This document shows, one piece after another, positions 40,350-51,384 of a DNA stretch of 64,000 nucleotides (within the stretch, counting starts at the first letter, position 1; the number at the start of each line of letters is the position of its first letter). The position numbers were made by a program, and so were the translations under genes. The notes below the pieces were generated by a model. That model was not told the DNA's origin, did not search any database, and saw only the letters and a program-made list of their open reading frames with translations. The stretch spans positions 516,001-580,000 of the forward strand of contig NC_088926.1 of assembly GCF_038396675.1 (NCBI RefSeq), given 5' to 3'. The DNA is from Hydra vulgaris (lineage: Eukaryota; Cnidaria; Hydrozoa; Anthoathecata; Hydridae).

Positions 40350-41240
40350 TCTTAAACCCGATGGAGTGCTCGTACAAACTCTGTGAATACAATATATCGT
40401 AACTACGAAGACATTGAAGATTCTTTGAATGAAATTGCGGAAGATTCAAGTTTTGACTCGAATTCGAGAGCGGAGCACATAATCTGATTGGAAAGATGAA
40501 CGAATTTGAATTTGCATTACAAACAGTTTTTTGGAACACTGTCCTGAGTTGAATAAACTTTGTTTCAAAATGTCTTCAAGATTCAAAAATTACCCTACAC
40601 ACTTGTTCGAATTTATACTCATCTCTTGGTGATTTTTTTGATAAATAAGTTGGCAATTATAATGTCATTAAAGCAGAAGCGAAAAAGTTGCTTCCAGACA
40701 TAAACAACACAATCAAAAGGCAACGAACAAGCAAAAGATTTCCAGATGAATCACCACAAACCAAATTGACTCCTAAAGAAGCATTTGAAACAAATATATT
40801 TGAGAAAAGTTTGAAAATACTCAGTGTAAACTTATAGAAACGGGCTAAAGCTTATCAGGATATTTTTGCACTATTTGGATTTTTGACAAACTTAAACATA
40901 TCACATGAGGATTTGAAAATCAACGTTCAAAAAATTATGGAGCAATACAGTGTAAGATATCGATGAAGCATTGTATAATGAACTATTTCATTTACATAAT
41001 TATATTAAGTTAACCTGCGAACGTGAAGATTTACCTATAAGTCATTTATCATTATATAAAATTATTAAAGAAAAAAAAAAGGAAATTGTGTTTCCAAGTT
41101 CCGAAACAACTTTAAGAATCTAATAATGTTTGATGCTCACTAACTGTTCTGAAGAACGAAGCTTTTCATGAAAGAAAATGATTTTGACGAATTGATTGAA
41201 GAATTTGTTAAGGAAAAGTGTAGAAAAAAGTTAATGTAAA
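40350..41240 (+). pseudogene. Second hAT (ZMYM1-like) transposase fragment
   Basis: Frame-broken C-terminal half on the plus strand: NYEDIEDSLNEIAEDSSFDS, about 40640-40800 KAEAKKLLPDINNTIKRQRT and ESPQTKLTPKEAFETNIF, about 40905-40960 DLKINVQKIMEQYSVRYR, and the dimerisation region about 41090-41215 (MLTNCSEERSFS, NDFDELIEEFVKEKCRKKLM). The spacing fits the repressor-like hAT family. It is outside the 28653-39910 element and reads differently, so it is a separate copy. A GGGGCCCCAAAATTTGACC sequence at about 41381 may be near its end. Confidence 0.7.
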
Positions 41241-41406
41241 ATTTGAAAATAAAACATGTTTTTATATACCGTAATCAAATTTAAGGTCCTTTTTTTAAAT
41301 TTGACTGAGTGTCAATATTTGAAGTTGCTTTTAAAAGTACATTCTTGATTCTTGAATAATAGAATTATATATCATTTTAGGGGGCCCCAAAATTTGACCC
41401 CAAAAT

Positions 41407-42965
41407 TTGGCCCCAAATGGGGTAAATCCGGGCCAAGTTATCATTAAACCAACTTCAAGTATAATTAAAAAAATGCATGCTGAAGACAATTCAGATTCTA
41501 ATATGAAACTGGTGATAAATGGTATGTCTCAGCAAAAAGAAAGTATAAAAATGTTCCACTTTCAAATATGCAGGCCACTATCTATGGAAAATCTAAAATA
41601 AGAGCATAATCAGGGAAAAAGCCAATTAAAGGTAATCTTGAAAAAAGTATTATGCTCGCAATGGTGCCAAAATGGGAATTGGTTTTTGAAAATAACATTT
41701 ATTAATTATGCTGCTAAGTTAGCAAAAAAAAATCTAAGCATTAACATAAAAAGAGGCATGGTTGTGCAAGTCTTCGTTGTCCAGAGCCAGCATAATCTTT
41801 GCCACAAATATGTATAGACAGGGGAAAAATTTCAAAATATTTCACATCTTTGGAGAAACTGATACAAATTGAGAACTTATTTAACAAACTAAAATGTATT
41901 TGGAATATGGATTAAACAGGGTTACAACTAGATCACATACCAAAACGTGTTGTTGTAAGGTAAAGAATCAAAATATATTCAGTGTAAAACAAGTGGCAAC
42001 AAATAAACCATTACTAATATAGCTTGGATAAATGCAGCTGGTCATACCACCTCATAATAGTGAAGAAGCAAAATTGAGTGTTTCTTTCTGAACTAAACAA
42101 GGTAAGTTACGTTTGGTAAGTTTCGGTTTGAAAAAATTTTTTTTTTTCAAATAATAGTTCTGCAAAGTCACAGATTTTAATTCGAGAAAGACGTGTTAGG
42201 TAAAACTTCCATTTCACATCCGAAACTGGTTGCAGCCTGTAGTCAGTACAGTTTTTAAGCCACTAAAAAATATGTATTCTGATATCTGTTAAACAATGAT
42301 GAATAAAACTACCCAGAAGGATACAGTTTCACATTCTAAATTATTTGGTTTTTTTTTTCTAAAGCGTAACAATATGACATCACAACTATGCAAGAACTCA
42401 ACCTGTGGTAAAAAATGATTCAATTGATTTTTCTATTCGAGACAATACTGTGGATATTAATACAAATGTAAGTTTTGAAGAAGTAAAAGTTAATAAATCA
42501 AAATTAGTTAAAAAAGTTTCTTTTGATAGTTCATTGGTGCTTCATGGTTTCAAATTGCAAGTATTTTTTTGAATTTTTTTGAATAATAAAAAATAGCCTC
42601 ATACAACACATCAATAGAACTCAAGTTTTTTTTTCCATTTAATGGTTCAACTAGTCTATTAGACTAAGACTCCAATATTTTCACTTATCCTTCACTACAA
42701 ATTAAACAAAAGAAGATTAACTCAAAAACTCTATTTTTCAGTTGTTTTGTTTCAAATTACAGTCTTACAACACGAAGCTTAAAGACACCTGCAAAAGTAG
42801 CTTGTAAAAAGAGAAAAGTTGAATAACAAAAGGTTTTAAAAGAAAAAAAAAGGAAAACTGAAAACTATAAAAAGAAGTTGGATGAGATAATTTGCAAAAA
42901 TCAACCTCTATTGAAGAATTAAAATATTGAAGATATTGAGAATTATCAAGATATTAAAGAAAGAA
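41407..42965 (+). pseudogene. Very decayed pogo/psq-type transposon remnant (tentative)
   Basis: About 41560-41720 can be read, with frame breaks, as ATIYGKSKIRA, GKKPIKGNLEK and FINYAAKLAKKNLSINIKRG, which recalls a psq/CENP-B-type helix-turn-helix region. About 42780-42910 reads TPAKVACKKRKVE and KKRKTENYKKKLDEIICK, a basic tail as at the end of pogo-type proteins. No catalytic acids are recognisable between. Could also be an unrelated THAP-type relic. Confidence 0.3.
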
Positions 42966-43767
42966 AATGATGGTATTTAGCAATAAGTTTTTTAAACTTT
43001 TTTTTGGGGGCTCATTACCTGCACTTTGCATATAATGAGTTAAACTGAATAAACTATCTTGATTGATTTTTTAGCTTTGTTTTATTTCTAAATAATTGCA
43101 TTATAATAAATAAATTTCCAGTGCTCTATAATTCTGTTCGATGTGTTTCCCATTTACGGATCATTGGCCTAGAAATGGTTAAGACATTTGCCAGTATTTG
43201 ATATAAAATACAAGCCAGTATTTAATGAAATCTTTATTACCTGCATTATATGTAATTTGATATTGCGATAGTTACGATAATTCCTACTTAAGTTGAAAGA
43301 GTTTTAATTTATCAAAAATTTTTATCAAAAATAACTAAAGTATATATGTGATATATACTTCAGTTAATTTTTGCAATGGGTATTTCTTTTTAAAATGTGG
43401 CAAATAATTGGTGAAGTTGTTTGCACTTTTTAATAACTGAATAAATAAAACTTTTGTGTAACCTATATAGGGGAGTACCTTATGGTACTCCCTATATAAG
43501 TTACACAAAATAATGAATAGGACAGTTTTCGTGAAATAAAGTTGCTTAACTTATGTATTGAAAACAGTTTGATGACCATTAACTCTTGCACCATTATGTA
43601 CTTTTGGTGAAAAGAACTATATATTAGACCTAGTCATTTATCCCATTTATTTACAACTACTCATTGAATGGGACAAACAGATTATTGAATAGCACAAATA
43701 TTAAAGAATAAAAAATGAAATGAGGTCAGTAGTAAGTTTCAAGAAAGTTAAGCTGTAAAGGTTGGAT
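42966..43767. other. gene-poor spacer with a strong hairpin
   Basis: No gene supported. Contains the hairpin at 43452-43510 and a weaker one at about 43328-43365. Confidence 0.5.
43452..43510. repeat. 28-bp-arm hairpin
   Basis: TTTTGTGTAACCTATATAGG and its near-exact inverted copy surround GGAGTACCTTATGGTACTCC. One or two mismatches; almost no loop. Confidence 0.85.
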
Positions 43768-44690
43768 CTACCACTTGGGATGCCGAAAAGGCAACGCATA
43801 TGCTATACATTTACGCAATAGGAGCGCCATAACTTTTACTATAAATAAAGTAGGCATAATAATTTTATAATTTTCAGTAGGTATTCTTTTCAGTAGTACT
43901 TTTTCCTTTCTCACTGACGGGTCGATTTTACGAACGAAGTACAATGTTTTCTTCACGCCATAATGTCCTGTAGATCTTGAACGTGCTCAATTTCTTTCGA
44001 AGATAGCGAAGTACTAATAATGCCACTTGCTACCATTTTAGAAGATTTATCAACCAATTTTAACCAACCATTAGACACCCTAGTAAGGGCATCGGCCAGG
44101 TTAAACCGGCTTACAATTAAGCCCATAGATTTCCAAATAATCAAGTACGTGACAAACAGGTACTATGTCTTCATTAACAAAAATATCATCCATGTATGAT
44201 GACGTTCCTTTCCAGATTGTTTCATTTTGCGATAGCACATTGTCCAATACCGCTTTCGTCGTGACTGGCGCAACGTTTAGTTCGAATCCCCAACGTGTTA
44301 AACAAAAGCTTTGTCCACCGAACACAACATTTTGGTAAGTCTAGAGTTTCTCATCGATTTTTAGTTGCATATAGGCTGAAGATAAATCAATTATTGAAAC
44401 ATTTTCTCCAAACCGTCTCTAGTCTTGAAGTTTAGCACACGCATCTGTGTTCGCAGTGAATGCTTCAATAAACGTTTTCAGCTACCTGAAGTCTAATACT
44501 AGTCGTACTTTTCCTTTGTTTCCCTGCACCACTGCCTTGAGAGGAACCAAACACCTTATTGAACCGTGTTTCTTCAAATTGCACTTTTGTAGCCATTTTT
44601 TCTCTATCCACCCTTCAATTTCTTTTTCGTAATCGTGTTTAATGCCAACAGGAATAGTGTATTCAGCAATCTTATCCCAAGAGTTTCAGG
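43768..44690 (-). pseudogene. LTR-retrotransposon pol fragment (reverse transcriptase to integrase linker)
   Basis: Minus strand, broken frames. From 44690: IAEYTIPVGIKHDYEKEIEG, WIEKKWLQKCNLKKHGSIRC, GNKGKVRLVLDFR, SIIDLSSAYMQLKIDEKL, FCLTRWGFELNVAP, and the catalytic box in SSYMDDIFVNEDIV (YMDD). Then RFNLADALTRVSNGWL, a connection/RNase H end, and TLYFVRKIDPSVRKEKV, the start of the zinc-binding part of integrase. At least five stops or shifts. The element continues at 46537-46835 (protease), separated by an oppositely oriented transposase-like relic. LTRs were not found. Confidence 0.82.
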
Positions 44691-46060
44691 TTGAGAGTTA
44701 TTATTCCATTTCCACGCGTGATGATAAATCCCGTCAAGCACCCGGTAAAAGAGACACCATTGTGGTGAAAGTAGAGAACAAGAAAAAACTGCAAAAACGT
44801 CATTTGTATGTGAATGTTATTGAAGCTTATGCAGTTTTTAAAGGTGATTATCTTGAAGAATCAGATGGAAAATCAAAGTTTGATAGTTTAGGCCCACCAC
44901 ATGTTCTTTTGTCTAGTTTAATGTCCAGAAACGTTTGTTGTTGTCAACGACATCAAAATATGATTCTTTCCCTTAAGGCCCTGCAAAAGTTTGATTCAAA
45001 TTTTCTATTGCATTCACATGAATTTCCTCTTAGAATTGTATGTGATAGTAAAAAAGACATTTGTTACAATAATATGTGTACAACATGAAAGATGCTGCAA
45101 AGTTTAATAATCTATATGTTTTGAATGAAATTGACAAGAATAAATGCAAGACATAGTACCAATGAGAAAAAGTTGCAGATTGTAATGGAAAAGATAATAT
45201 TAAAAAGATTTAAAAAAAGGGAAGAATTGATGATCTTTACAGCACCTTTTCAAAATCTTTACCTTCATTTCTTCGGCATTATTTTATTAAACAGAAACAA
45301 TCAAAGACATCGTGATCATAAGATCTAACTTCAAAGTAATCCAGACACAGTCGTCCTTCAAGTGATTTTTGCTGAAAATTTTTCAACTTTGTGGCAAGAT
45401 GAAGTGTAGTCAGCACATTGGTACAAGAAGCAAGTTACTGTGTTTACTGCTGTATTTTAGTACCAAAATTCATTCTCGTCATCTGTCATAGTTTCAGGTG
45501 ATTTAAGCCATTCAAAAAAATCTATTCTTGTATTTGTTCATAATTTATTATCTAACCATATTGAATCAAGTGTTAAAATACTACAGATTTAGACAGACGG
45601 GCCAAGTACTTAGTTTAAAAATTATTTTATTGCATCAGCAATACTCTGGTTGGAAGAGCAGCATGATTTAAAATTATTCTGAATCATTTTTGCTGATTCA
45701 CATGGAAAAAGATTGGTACATGCTACTGGTGGGACCGTTAAAAGAATATTAACGCAAAAAATAATCCAGAGAACATTTATAATAACTGATGCCATAACTT
45801 TTTATAAAGCTGGTAAAAATGAGACTAATTTCAATGTCTATTTTGTTTCTATCGATGATTTATAAATAAAATTAAAAATTTTAAAATTAATGAGTTATTT
45901 ACATAAGCACCAGCAAAATCAGAAATATTTGCAGCAAACCTTATTAACAACAATAATGGGAAAATAGAAATGCGACCTTATTCAAGTGCCAAGTATTCAA
46001 CGAAAAAAGTACGTCTTCAGATAAAGTCACCGAAAAAATTTAAAACGTTGTTTATATGAC
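44690..46060 (+). pseudogene. DNA-transposon transposase-like gene, unnamed family, decayed
   Basis: The frame 44642-45088 reads QAPGKRDTIVVKVENKKKLQ, LYVNVIEAYAVFKGDYLE, KFDSLGPPHVLLSS and NVCCCQRHQNMILSLKAL, then a CDSKKDICYNNMCTTC cysteine stretch. Downstream, in broken frames: SLPSFLRHYFIKQKQSK, IFAENFSTLWQDEVQSAHW, QVTVFTAVF, and ADSHGKRLVHATGGTVKRI. I recognise the order (PGKRD, PPHV/RPKHV, C.CQ.HQN, D/I-FAEN, HGK..GGTVKR) as an abundant uncharacterised transposase-like family in cnidarians and aphids, without a firm superfamily name. It lies inside the LTR-retrotransposon relic and so probably inserted into it. Confidence 0.6.
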
Positions 46061-46536
46061 AGCAATATAGTATGCACGCGATTTGACACAGAAATAGTAT
46101 GGGCGTGTTCTGAAGATTACTATGTAAGAACTAGTTTTATGAAGATGAAATTATATATTTGTCTAATACCTCTCTACTAAGTTTTAAATTTATTAAAAAC
46201 AGCCCATTTACCTGGTTTATAATTAACCAAATGTATCTGGTCACGCTGTGACGTTTACCACTAGTTAATTAAAGGTGCGCCTGTTTAAAATTTAATTAAA
46301 AAACTGTAATTTAGCTATAAAACTTGTAAGAGTAACGTCTAAACTTTTTGTTTAATGCCAAGATAATAATTCAGTTCATCTATATTAGCTGAATCACGGT
46401 GTTGATCTAAAAACTAAAAAACAATGAAAAAATATTGGTCATCCTGTGACCTTTTATATTTACTTGCATGAATGAGAGGCTAATATATCCACCCAAATTT
46501 TTTTTCTTGTTTTTTGTAGCACCTATTATGAGCTAA
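46061..46536. other. spacer with repeated GGTCAC..GTGACC palindromes
   Basis: No gene supported. GGTCACGCTGTGACG at 46239-46253 and GGTCATCCTGTGACC at 46437-46451 are imperfect palindromes; a third, TGTCACGTTGTGATA, is at 46615-46629. Confidence 0.5.
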
Positions 46537-46835
46537 CTAAATAGCAAAAAAAAATATTTTTATATCTATTTTAATATTAAAATAACAAAGGCTTAAGACA
46601 AAAAAAAAGACGATTGTCACGTTGTGATAGTCGTGGAATTGCTCTACAAGCGCTTCCACAAAAACTTCATTTCCATTAGGTGTGACAATTTTAGTTCGAC
46701 AAACGCCTTTGCACTGTTGTTGTTGTCCATTAACAGTTACCGCACTAACTATTTTCTTCGTAATTTTTGGCGCACATTTTTTATAAATGATGCAGCAGGT
46801 ACATCCTGAGTCGGTTAACACATCCCAAGAAACAC
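46537..46835 (-). pseudogene. Retropepsin-type protease fragment of LTR retrotransposon
   Basis: Minus-strand frame reads YINGVSWDVLTDSGCTCCII (DSG active-site motif of an aspartic protease), then KKIVSAVTVNGQQQQCKGVC and NGNEVFVEALV. Only one half of the dimeric site is expected per chain. It lies 5' of the RT fragment at 43768-44690 in the same orientation, as in a gag-pol order. Upstream sequence to about 46930 is too decayed to call gag. Confidence 0.65.
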
Positions 46836-47173
46836 CATTAATGTAGGTAAGGCCATTAGTGATTGGTTAGGGAGAGAACTGGCGCAAACATCCTCTCACT
46901 CGGCACGTTTTTTGGACACATTTTTGATGTGTCCTTTCTCTTTGATTGATTTTTGTTGTTTTTTATAACAAATTAATTTTCGTTTTTTTTTTCGTAGTAT
47001 GTTCTATTGTGTTTTCTCTTTTTTTGAATTTGTCCGTCTGACATGAGCATTTTTCTTTAACAACCTGACAATTCGAAATTTCGTAATTTCATCATTGATT
47101 TTTCTGTAAAATTATGTAGAGATTTGATTTTGATATTGCATAATCGTATCAACCTCCATTCGTTATCGTTTTC
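46836..47173. other. spacer between LTR relic and the motif-linked ORF array
   Basis: T-rich on the plus strand; no gene supported. ACATTTTTGATGTGTCC and similar short repeats only. Confidence 0.45.
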
Positions 47174-47590
47174 TTAAATATTAAAAAGTCCATGAAGATT
47201 GGCATCTTGAATAAAACGTAAATTAGTGGGTCCTCCTAATGGTTTTATAAAATATACAGGTGAATTGTAACAACGTTTCATTATTTTACAATAACCATCT
47301 TCAATAGATTTGCAACATAAAGTAACAATATTATAACCAATTAAAAAATTTTGAAACAAGTCAGCAAAATGAATACTGTTTTTCATTTGCATTTTAAACT
47401 CTTCCAATGTTTTTTGTTTTATGTGATAAACAATTTTATCTGGACTTTGAATTTCTGAATGAACTTGCGTTTCTTCAACAATATCTTCATCTTTATGATC
47501 ATCTTTGATGTAAAAAAAAATGTTTAGTGTGCATAGTGTTGTTACTAAACTTACTTTCCTCAGTTTGATATTCAAATTTCGTTTTTTTAT
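47174..47590 (-). CDS. Uncharacterised ORF downstream of helicase in the virus-like array
   Basis: Open on the minus strand for about 137 codons to TAA 47174-47176. Product: basic start, acidic middle (DDHKDEDIVEETQV), then FKMQMKNSIHFADLFQNFLI, GYCKIMKRCYNSPVYFIKPL and RFIQDANLHGLF. No family is recognised. A clear ATG is missing; AGATATAAAAAAACG just upstream looks like a worn version of the array's start motif with ACG in place of ATG. It follows the helicase relic on the same strand. Could be a damaged gene. Confidence 0.4.
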   Translation of the reverse strand: MKKRNLNIKLRKVSLVTTLCTLNIFFYIKDDHKDEDIVEETQVHSEIQSPDKIVYHIKQKTLEEFKMQMKNSIHFADLFQNFLIGYNIVTLCCKSIEDGYCKIMKRCYNSPVYFIKPLGGPTNLRFIQDANLHGLFNI

Positions 47591-47595
47591 ATCTG

Positions 47596-48836
47596 AAAAA
47601 AAAAATTACATTTATTTTTTATAAAATTCCAAAACAACCGAATGGACAGTTATATTTTTTTAATATTTGTCGTAATTTTGATTTATCGTTAAGAATAATA
47701 AAAATGTCATTAATATTACAAACTCGCGATAAAGTAACATAATAAAGACTATTATTAAAAGCCTTTTAATTAAAATTAATAAATGCTTTATTCATTGTAC
47801 TTCCTTGTGCTTTATGCACAGTAAGAGAAAAAGCTAATTTTTAAGGTAATCCCAATCTTGAACATACAACAGTGTGAGAACAATCTAAAATGTCTTCTTT
47901 TACAAATTCAATTTTGACTTCTTTTCCATTCATACTAACCCAAACAGCATTATTTTCTAATAAAGTAACTATAACAACACTACAATCACACAAACTTCTT
48001 CAACATTGATATTTCTCACAAGCATAAGAACTGCACTCATTTTAAGATAAACAGCTGCTGGAATTTGAAACGAATATTGTATGTTTGATTTTTTAATGAC
48101 ATCTTTTGCATAAAACCAGCATCCTTCATACTTTATATTATTCATTTATTCATTATTATAAATATCAACTTCTAAATTTCTAAAAAATAATCTCGTATAT
48201 TTATGGTTGATATTTTCATCATTTTCAAAACAACGAGTCATAAAATAATCAATTGTTTAGTCTGAAACTTGTTCAAAACGTATTTCGTTTAAAGCTCCAA
48301 AAAATTGTGTATCTTTTTTTGTCTAAAACACTCAGTTAAAAAAGAACTTGTGTCATGTATTGTTGAAATATTTTAGATTTGAAAACAAATTCACCTTTGA
48401 CAGGTGGTAATTGAAAAAAATCTCCACAAGCAATAACTTGTATACCTCCAAATAGTTCATCATAACATTGTTTAAATTCACAAGCGAATAAATGTAATAA
48501 ATCAAATATTTGAGCGTTAATCTTTGAAATTTCATCAATAATTAAAACATCAGTTTCCAACCAAGTTTTTTTAATGTCAGGATGCATATGTCGTTTATAA
48601 TAATCAAAACTTTTAACACCTGTTTCTATACCAGCAAAAGCATGTATAGTCACACCATTTAATAAATAAGCTGCTTTTCCTGTACTCGCTGCAATATGTA
48701 TTGTTTTAACGATTTGTATACTTTGAGCAATTTCTTTTACTATATAACTTTTACCACTGTCAGCACCTCCAGTAATAAAAAAATTGATTCCTTGATCAAG
48801 CCATGGAAGAGCTTTTTGTTGTTGTAAAGATAACAT
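47596..48836 (-). pseudogene. Pif1-type (superfamily 1B) helicase, decayed
   Basis: ATG 48836 opens 166 intact codons with Walker A (FFITGGADSGKSYIVKEI), a Pif1-type ASTGKAAYLLNGVTIHAF, Walker B (VLIIDEISKI) and FGGIQVIACGDFFQLPPV. After a stop near 48336 the C-terminal half is only readable in shifting frames to about 47600, ending with the SF1B signatures for HKAQG and YVTLSRV; I count at least five stops or shifts. Such helicases unwind DNA 5'-3' and occur in cells, large DNA viruses and Helitrons. No Helitron Rep domain was found nearby, and the neighbours are small motif-linked ORFs, so a viral-type origin is inferred. The array motif is not clearly present before this ATG (GCAAAAAATAAAAAATG only). 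Confidence 0.8.
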
Positions 48837-49219
48837 TTTTTATTTTTTGCTGAAAAAGTACAAAAAATTATTTTGAATATAAATACATTACAGCATATTT
48901 TACAATAAACATCATAAAAATAATGTTCGCATCAACGATTTTCTCCAGTTTACTTGAAAAATTGTCTTTATGTCCATTAACAAGTAACAAAAACTTTAAA
49001 GCTATCATTTCGTCTTTTTACAATACGTTTTTTTGTTCATTTAATAACTTTAGCAACTTTTTGTTGTTACCATTTTCTCTTATTTTATTCATCTCAAAAA
49101 AATTACATATAATTTACTTATTCAAAACATTTTTCACAATAAATAAACGAACAACTTCTCTTTCAAATTTCAAAATATTTAAATTCCTAACAATCTTCAC
49201 ATTCGTTTAAATAATGTTT
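48837..49219 (-). other. Probable decayed small ORFs between helicase and 49220 gene
   Basis: Minus-strand reading is broken. Short open pieces occur (RNLNILKFEREVVRLFIVKN at about 49190-49110; a 24-codon ORF from ATG near 49090). The long plus-strand frame here is only the shadow of this A-rich strand. No start motif is seen. Confidence 0.3.
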
Positions 49220-49428
49220 TCAATTTTCAATTTCTAGACATTTTTCTTTCCCATGTCTTAATAAATCTTCTATAGATAAATTTTTATAAAAATAATAAAA
49301 ACTTTCAAAATTCAAATTCAAATAAACATGATGACGTATTTTAATATATTGAAACACCATTAAAATCAATATAGAAGGTATTCTTTGATTGTATTTATAT
49401 ATGCTTTCCATCAAAAAATCCAAATCAT
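49220..49428 (-). pseudogene. Small ORF of the motif-linked array (G7), start frameshifted
   Basis: ATG 49428 lies directly after the array motif, but that frame stops after five codons. Shifting by one base opens 67 codons: DFLMESIYKYNQRIPSILIL, then FQYIKIRHHVYLNLNFESFY and LSIEDLLRHGKEKCLEIEN to a stop at 49220. An internal ATG (MESIYK) could also be the start. No family recognised; no cysteine cluster. Confidence 0.5.
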
Positions 49429-49447
49429 TTTTTTATTATGTAATCTA
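49429..49447 (-). promoter_or_regulatory. Array start motif, copy 1
   Basis: Coding-strand AGATTACATAATAAAAAAATG includes the ATG of the 49220-49428 ORF. Confidence 0.75.
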
Positions 49448-49503
49448 AAAAAAATTTATTCTAAAAAATATAAAAAAGTTACAAAAAAAATAATAGGTTT
49501 AAT

Positions 49504-49755
49504 TTATTTTTCCATTAGATATTTTTTCTTTAAATCATTCTCGAATATAAATCTTTTGAGTTTCTCAAATTTTTCCCGACTAGCAACACAAGGATCAAAA
49601 CTACAAACGAAACATGATTCCATTAAAAACATAGCTTTTTTTATTTCTCTAGTTTCATCAATGTTTGCAACGTATTCTAAGAACTCGTCTAAATCAATAT
49701 CTTCATTGACTGTTTCCATATATAAATCAAATTCTTCAAAGGTTGTTTTAGACAT
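49504..49755 (-). CDS. Small cysteine-motif protein of the array (G6), intact, 83 aa
   Basis: ATG 49755 sits 6 bases after the ACATAATA motif. Acidic first half (TVNEDIDLDEFLEYVANIDE), then MLESC-type cysteine cluster SCFVCSFDPCVASREKFEKL and a basic end. The C-x4-C-x2-S spacing resembles the C-x5-C-x2-C of its neighbours. No known family. It is the only fully intact member apart from the 52473-52712 gene. No signal peptide or membrane segment. Start chosen from the motif position. Confidence 0.62.
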   Translation of the reverse strand: MSKTTFEEFDLYMETVNEDIDLDEFLEYVANIDETREIKKAMFLMESCFVCSFDPCVASREKFEKLKRFIFENDLKKKYLMEK

Positions 49756-49773
49756 TTTTTATTATGTAATCTA
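49756..49773 (-). promoter_or_regulatory. Array start motif, copy 2
   Basis: Coding-strand AGATTACATAATAAAAAATG precedes the 83-aa ORF; the spacing to ATG is 5-6 A. Confidence 0.78.
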
Positions 49774-49839
49774 AAAAATACAAAAACGAATTGAAAAAAA
49801 AATTATACTTGAAAGTATGGTAATATAATATTTAAGAAA

Positions 49840-51375
49840 ACTTGCTTTCAAATGTCTAAACATCTATCTACTATTTTTAACAAAGTACTTGAGAGTGGAT
49901 CAATACCCCAAATATGGAAAGACGCAACAATTACACCCATATTTTAAAAAGGAGACAAATCAAAAGCACTTAATTATAGACCTATCAGTATAACTTGTAC
50001 TTTAATAAAAATCTTTGAAAAAATTATAAAAAATCATATTATGACACACCTGATTAAAAATAACTTATTAAGTCCACACCAATATGGATTTCGTCCAGAT
50101 CATTCCTGCTTAACTAATCTTTTAACTGTAATTAATTATTGGACGTCATCACTTGATAATAATATTCCCATCGACAACATTTATCTTGATTTTGAAAAAA
50201 CCTTTGACAAAGTTCCACATAAATTTCTTATTTCGAAACTTAAAGCTTATGGTATAAATGGATCAATACTATATTGGTTTAAAAACTTTTTGAAAAAGCG
50301 TAGACAAAGAGTTGTTGTTAATGGAAATTATTCAAACTGGGTACCCGTTAAAAGTGGAGTTCCCCAAGGCTCCGTCCTTTCAGCTTTACTGTTTATTATA
50401 TACGTCAACGATATCCCTGAAGTAATCAAATCAAAAGCTGCTCTTTTTGCTGACGATACCAAAATCTTCCGTTCTATTGAAAATACTCAATCTGCGCAAG
50501 AATTACAAAATGACATCGACGCTCTTGTTACATGGTCTCAAAAATGGGGAATGAAATTTAACATTGATAAATGTTCTGTAATGCACTTAGGAAACAACAA
50601 CAAGTCTCATACTTATAATATGCATGACCCAGAAAAAAAATATAAGAGAAAAACATTAAAACCACAAATTGCGAACGAGATTTAGGTGTTCACATAGATT
50701 CGAACTTATTATTTTCCAAACACACAGCTATTCAAGTCAACAAAGCCACACAAATAATAGGAATAATAAAAAGAACACTTACATCATATCCAGACTTATT
50801 ATCCTTCAAAAAACTATTTTTAGCACTAGTCCGCCCTCACCTAGAATACTGTGGATCAATCTGTAACCCTGGACTTCTCAAAGACAAACGGCAACTAGAA
50901 AATGTGTTAAGAAGAGCTTCGAAACGAATCAATGGATTACAGGATCTACCGTATGAACAAAGATTGTTGGCATTAAATATGACAACTGTAAAATACAGGA
51001 TACTTCGTGCAGACCTAATCAACGTCTACAAATAGTGCAAAAACAACAATAGTGACAGAAGTCTTTTTGAAATAGATAGTAAATTTATTACTCGTGGTCA
51101 TATATATAAACTAAAAAAACAATCTTCGCGATTAAATTTACGTATGAATTTTTTTTCTCTAAGAATAATAAATAAATGGAACTCTCTTCCTAATCACATT
51201 GTATCAGCGTTATCTTTAAAAACGTTTAAACTGCTTCTAGACAATCATCTAAAAAATGAATGGCTTCTCTATGACTAATCCACATTTTATTTTCTATTAT
51301 TTATCAAACTCTGTAATTGTCAAGTATTATATAATTAGGTTGACAGGCAGTTTATGCCTACACAATTTATTGTAA
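49840..51375 (+). pseudogene. LINE reverse transcriptase, 5'-truncated, inserted in the ORF array
   Basis: Plus strand, opposite to the array. Opens with VLESGSIPQIWKDATITPIF and ALNYRPISITC before 50041, then an intact run 50041-50685: LSPHQYGFRPDHSCLTNLL, NIYLDFEKTFDKVPHKFLIS, VPVKSGVPQGSVLSALLFII, catalytic FADDTKIFRS. A frameshift near 50640 leads to ERDLGVHIDSNLLFSKH, LALVRPHLEYCGSICNP and KWNSLPNHIVSALSLKTFK to a stop near 51278. The 3' end has a GGCAGTTTATGCC hairpin and an A-rich end at 51371. Only two frame breaks, so it is a fairly recent jockey/CR1-type insertion. Confidence 0.9.
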
Positions 51376-51384
51376 AACCTTAAT

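Noticed and set aside
44447-44632. Plus-strand 61-residue frame in the pol region
   Set aside because: It is antisense to clearly recognisable reverse-transcriptase motifs on the minus strand.
47596-48836. Helitron RepHel helicase
   Set aside because: No Rep-type domain, no Helitron-like 3' hairpin with CTRR was seen near, and the ORF begins at the helicase. Not excluded if the rest was lost.
48923-49210. Plus-strand 95-residue Phe-rich frame
   Set aside because: Composition is the complement of an A-rich minus-strand intergenic or decayed gene; it has no family resemblance and no start signal.
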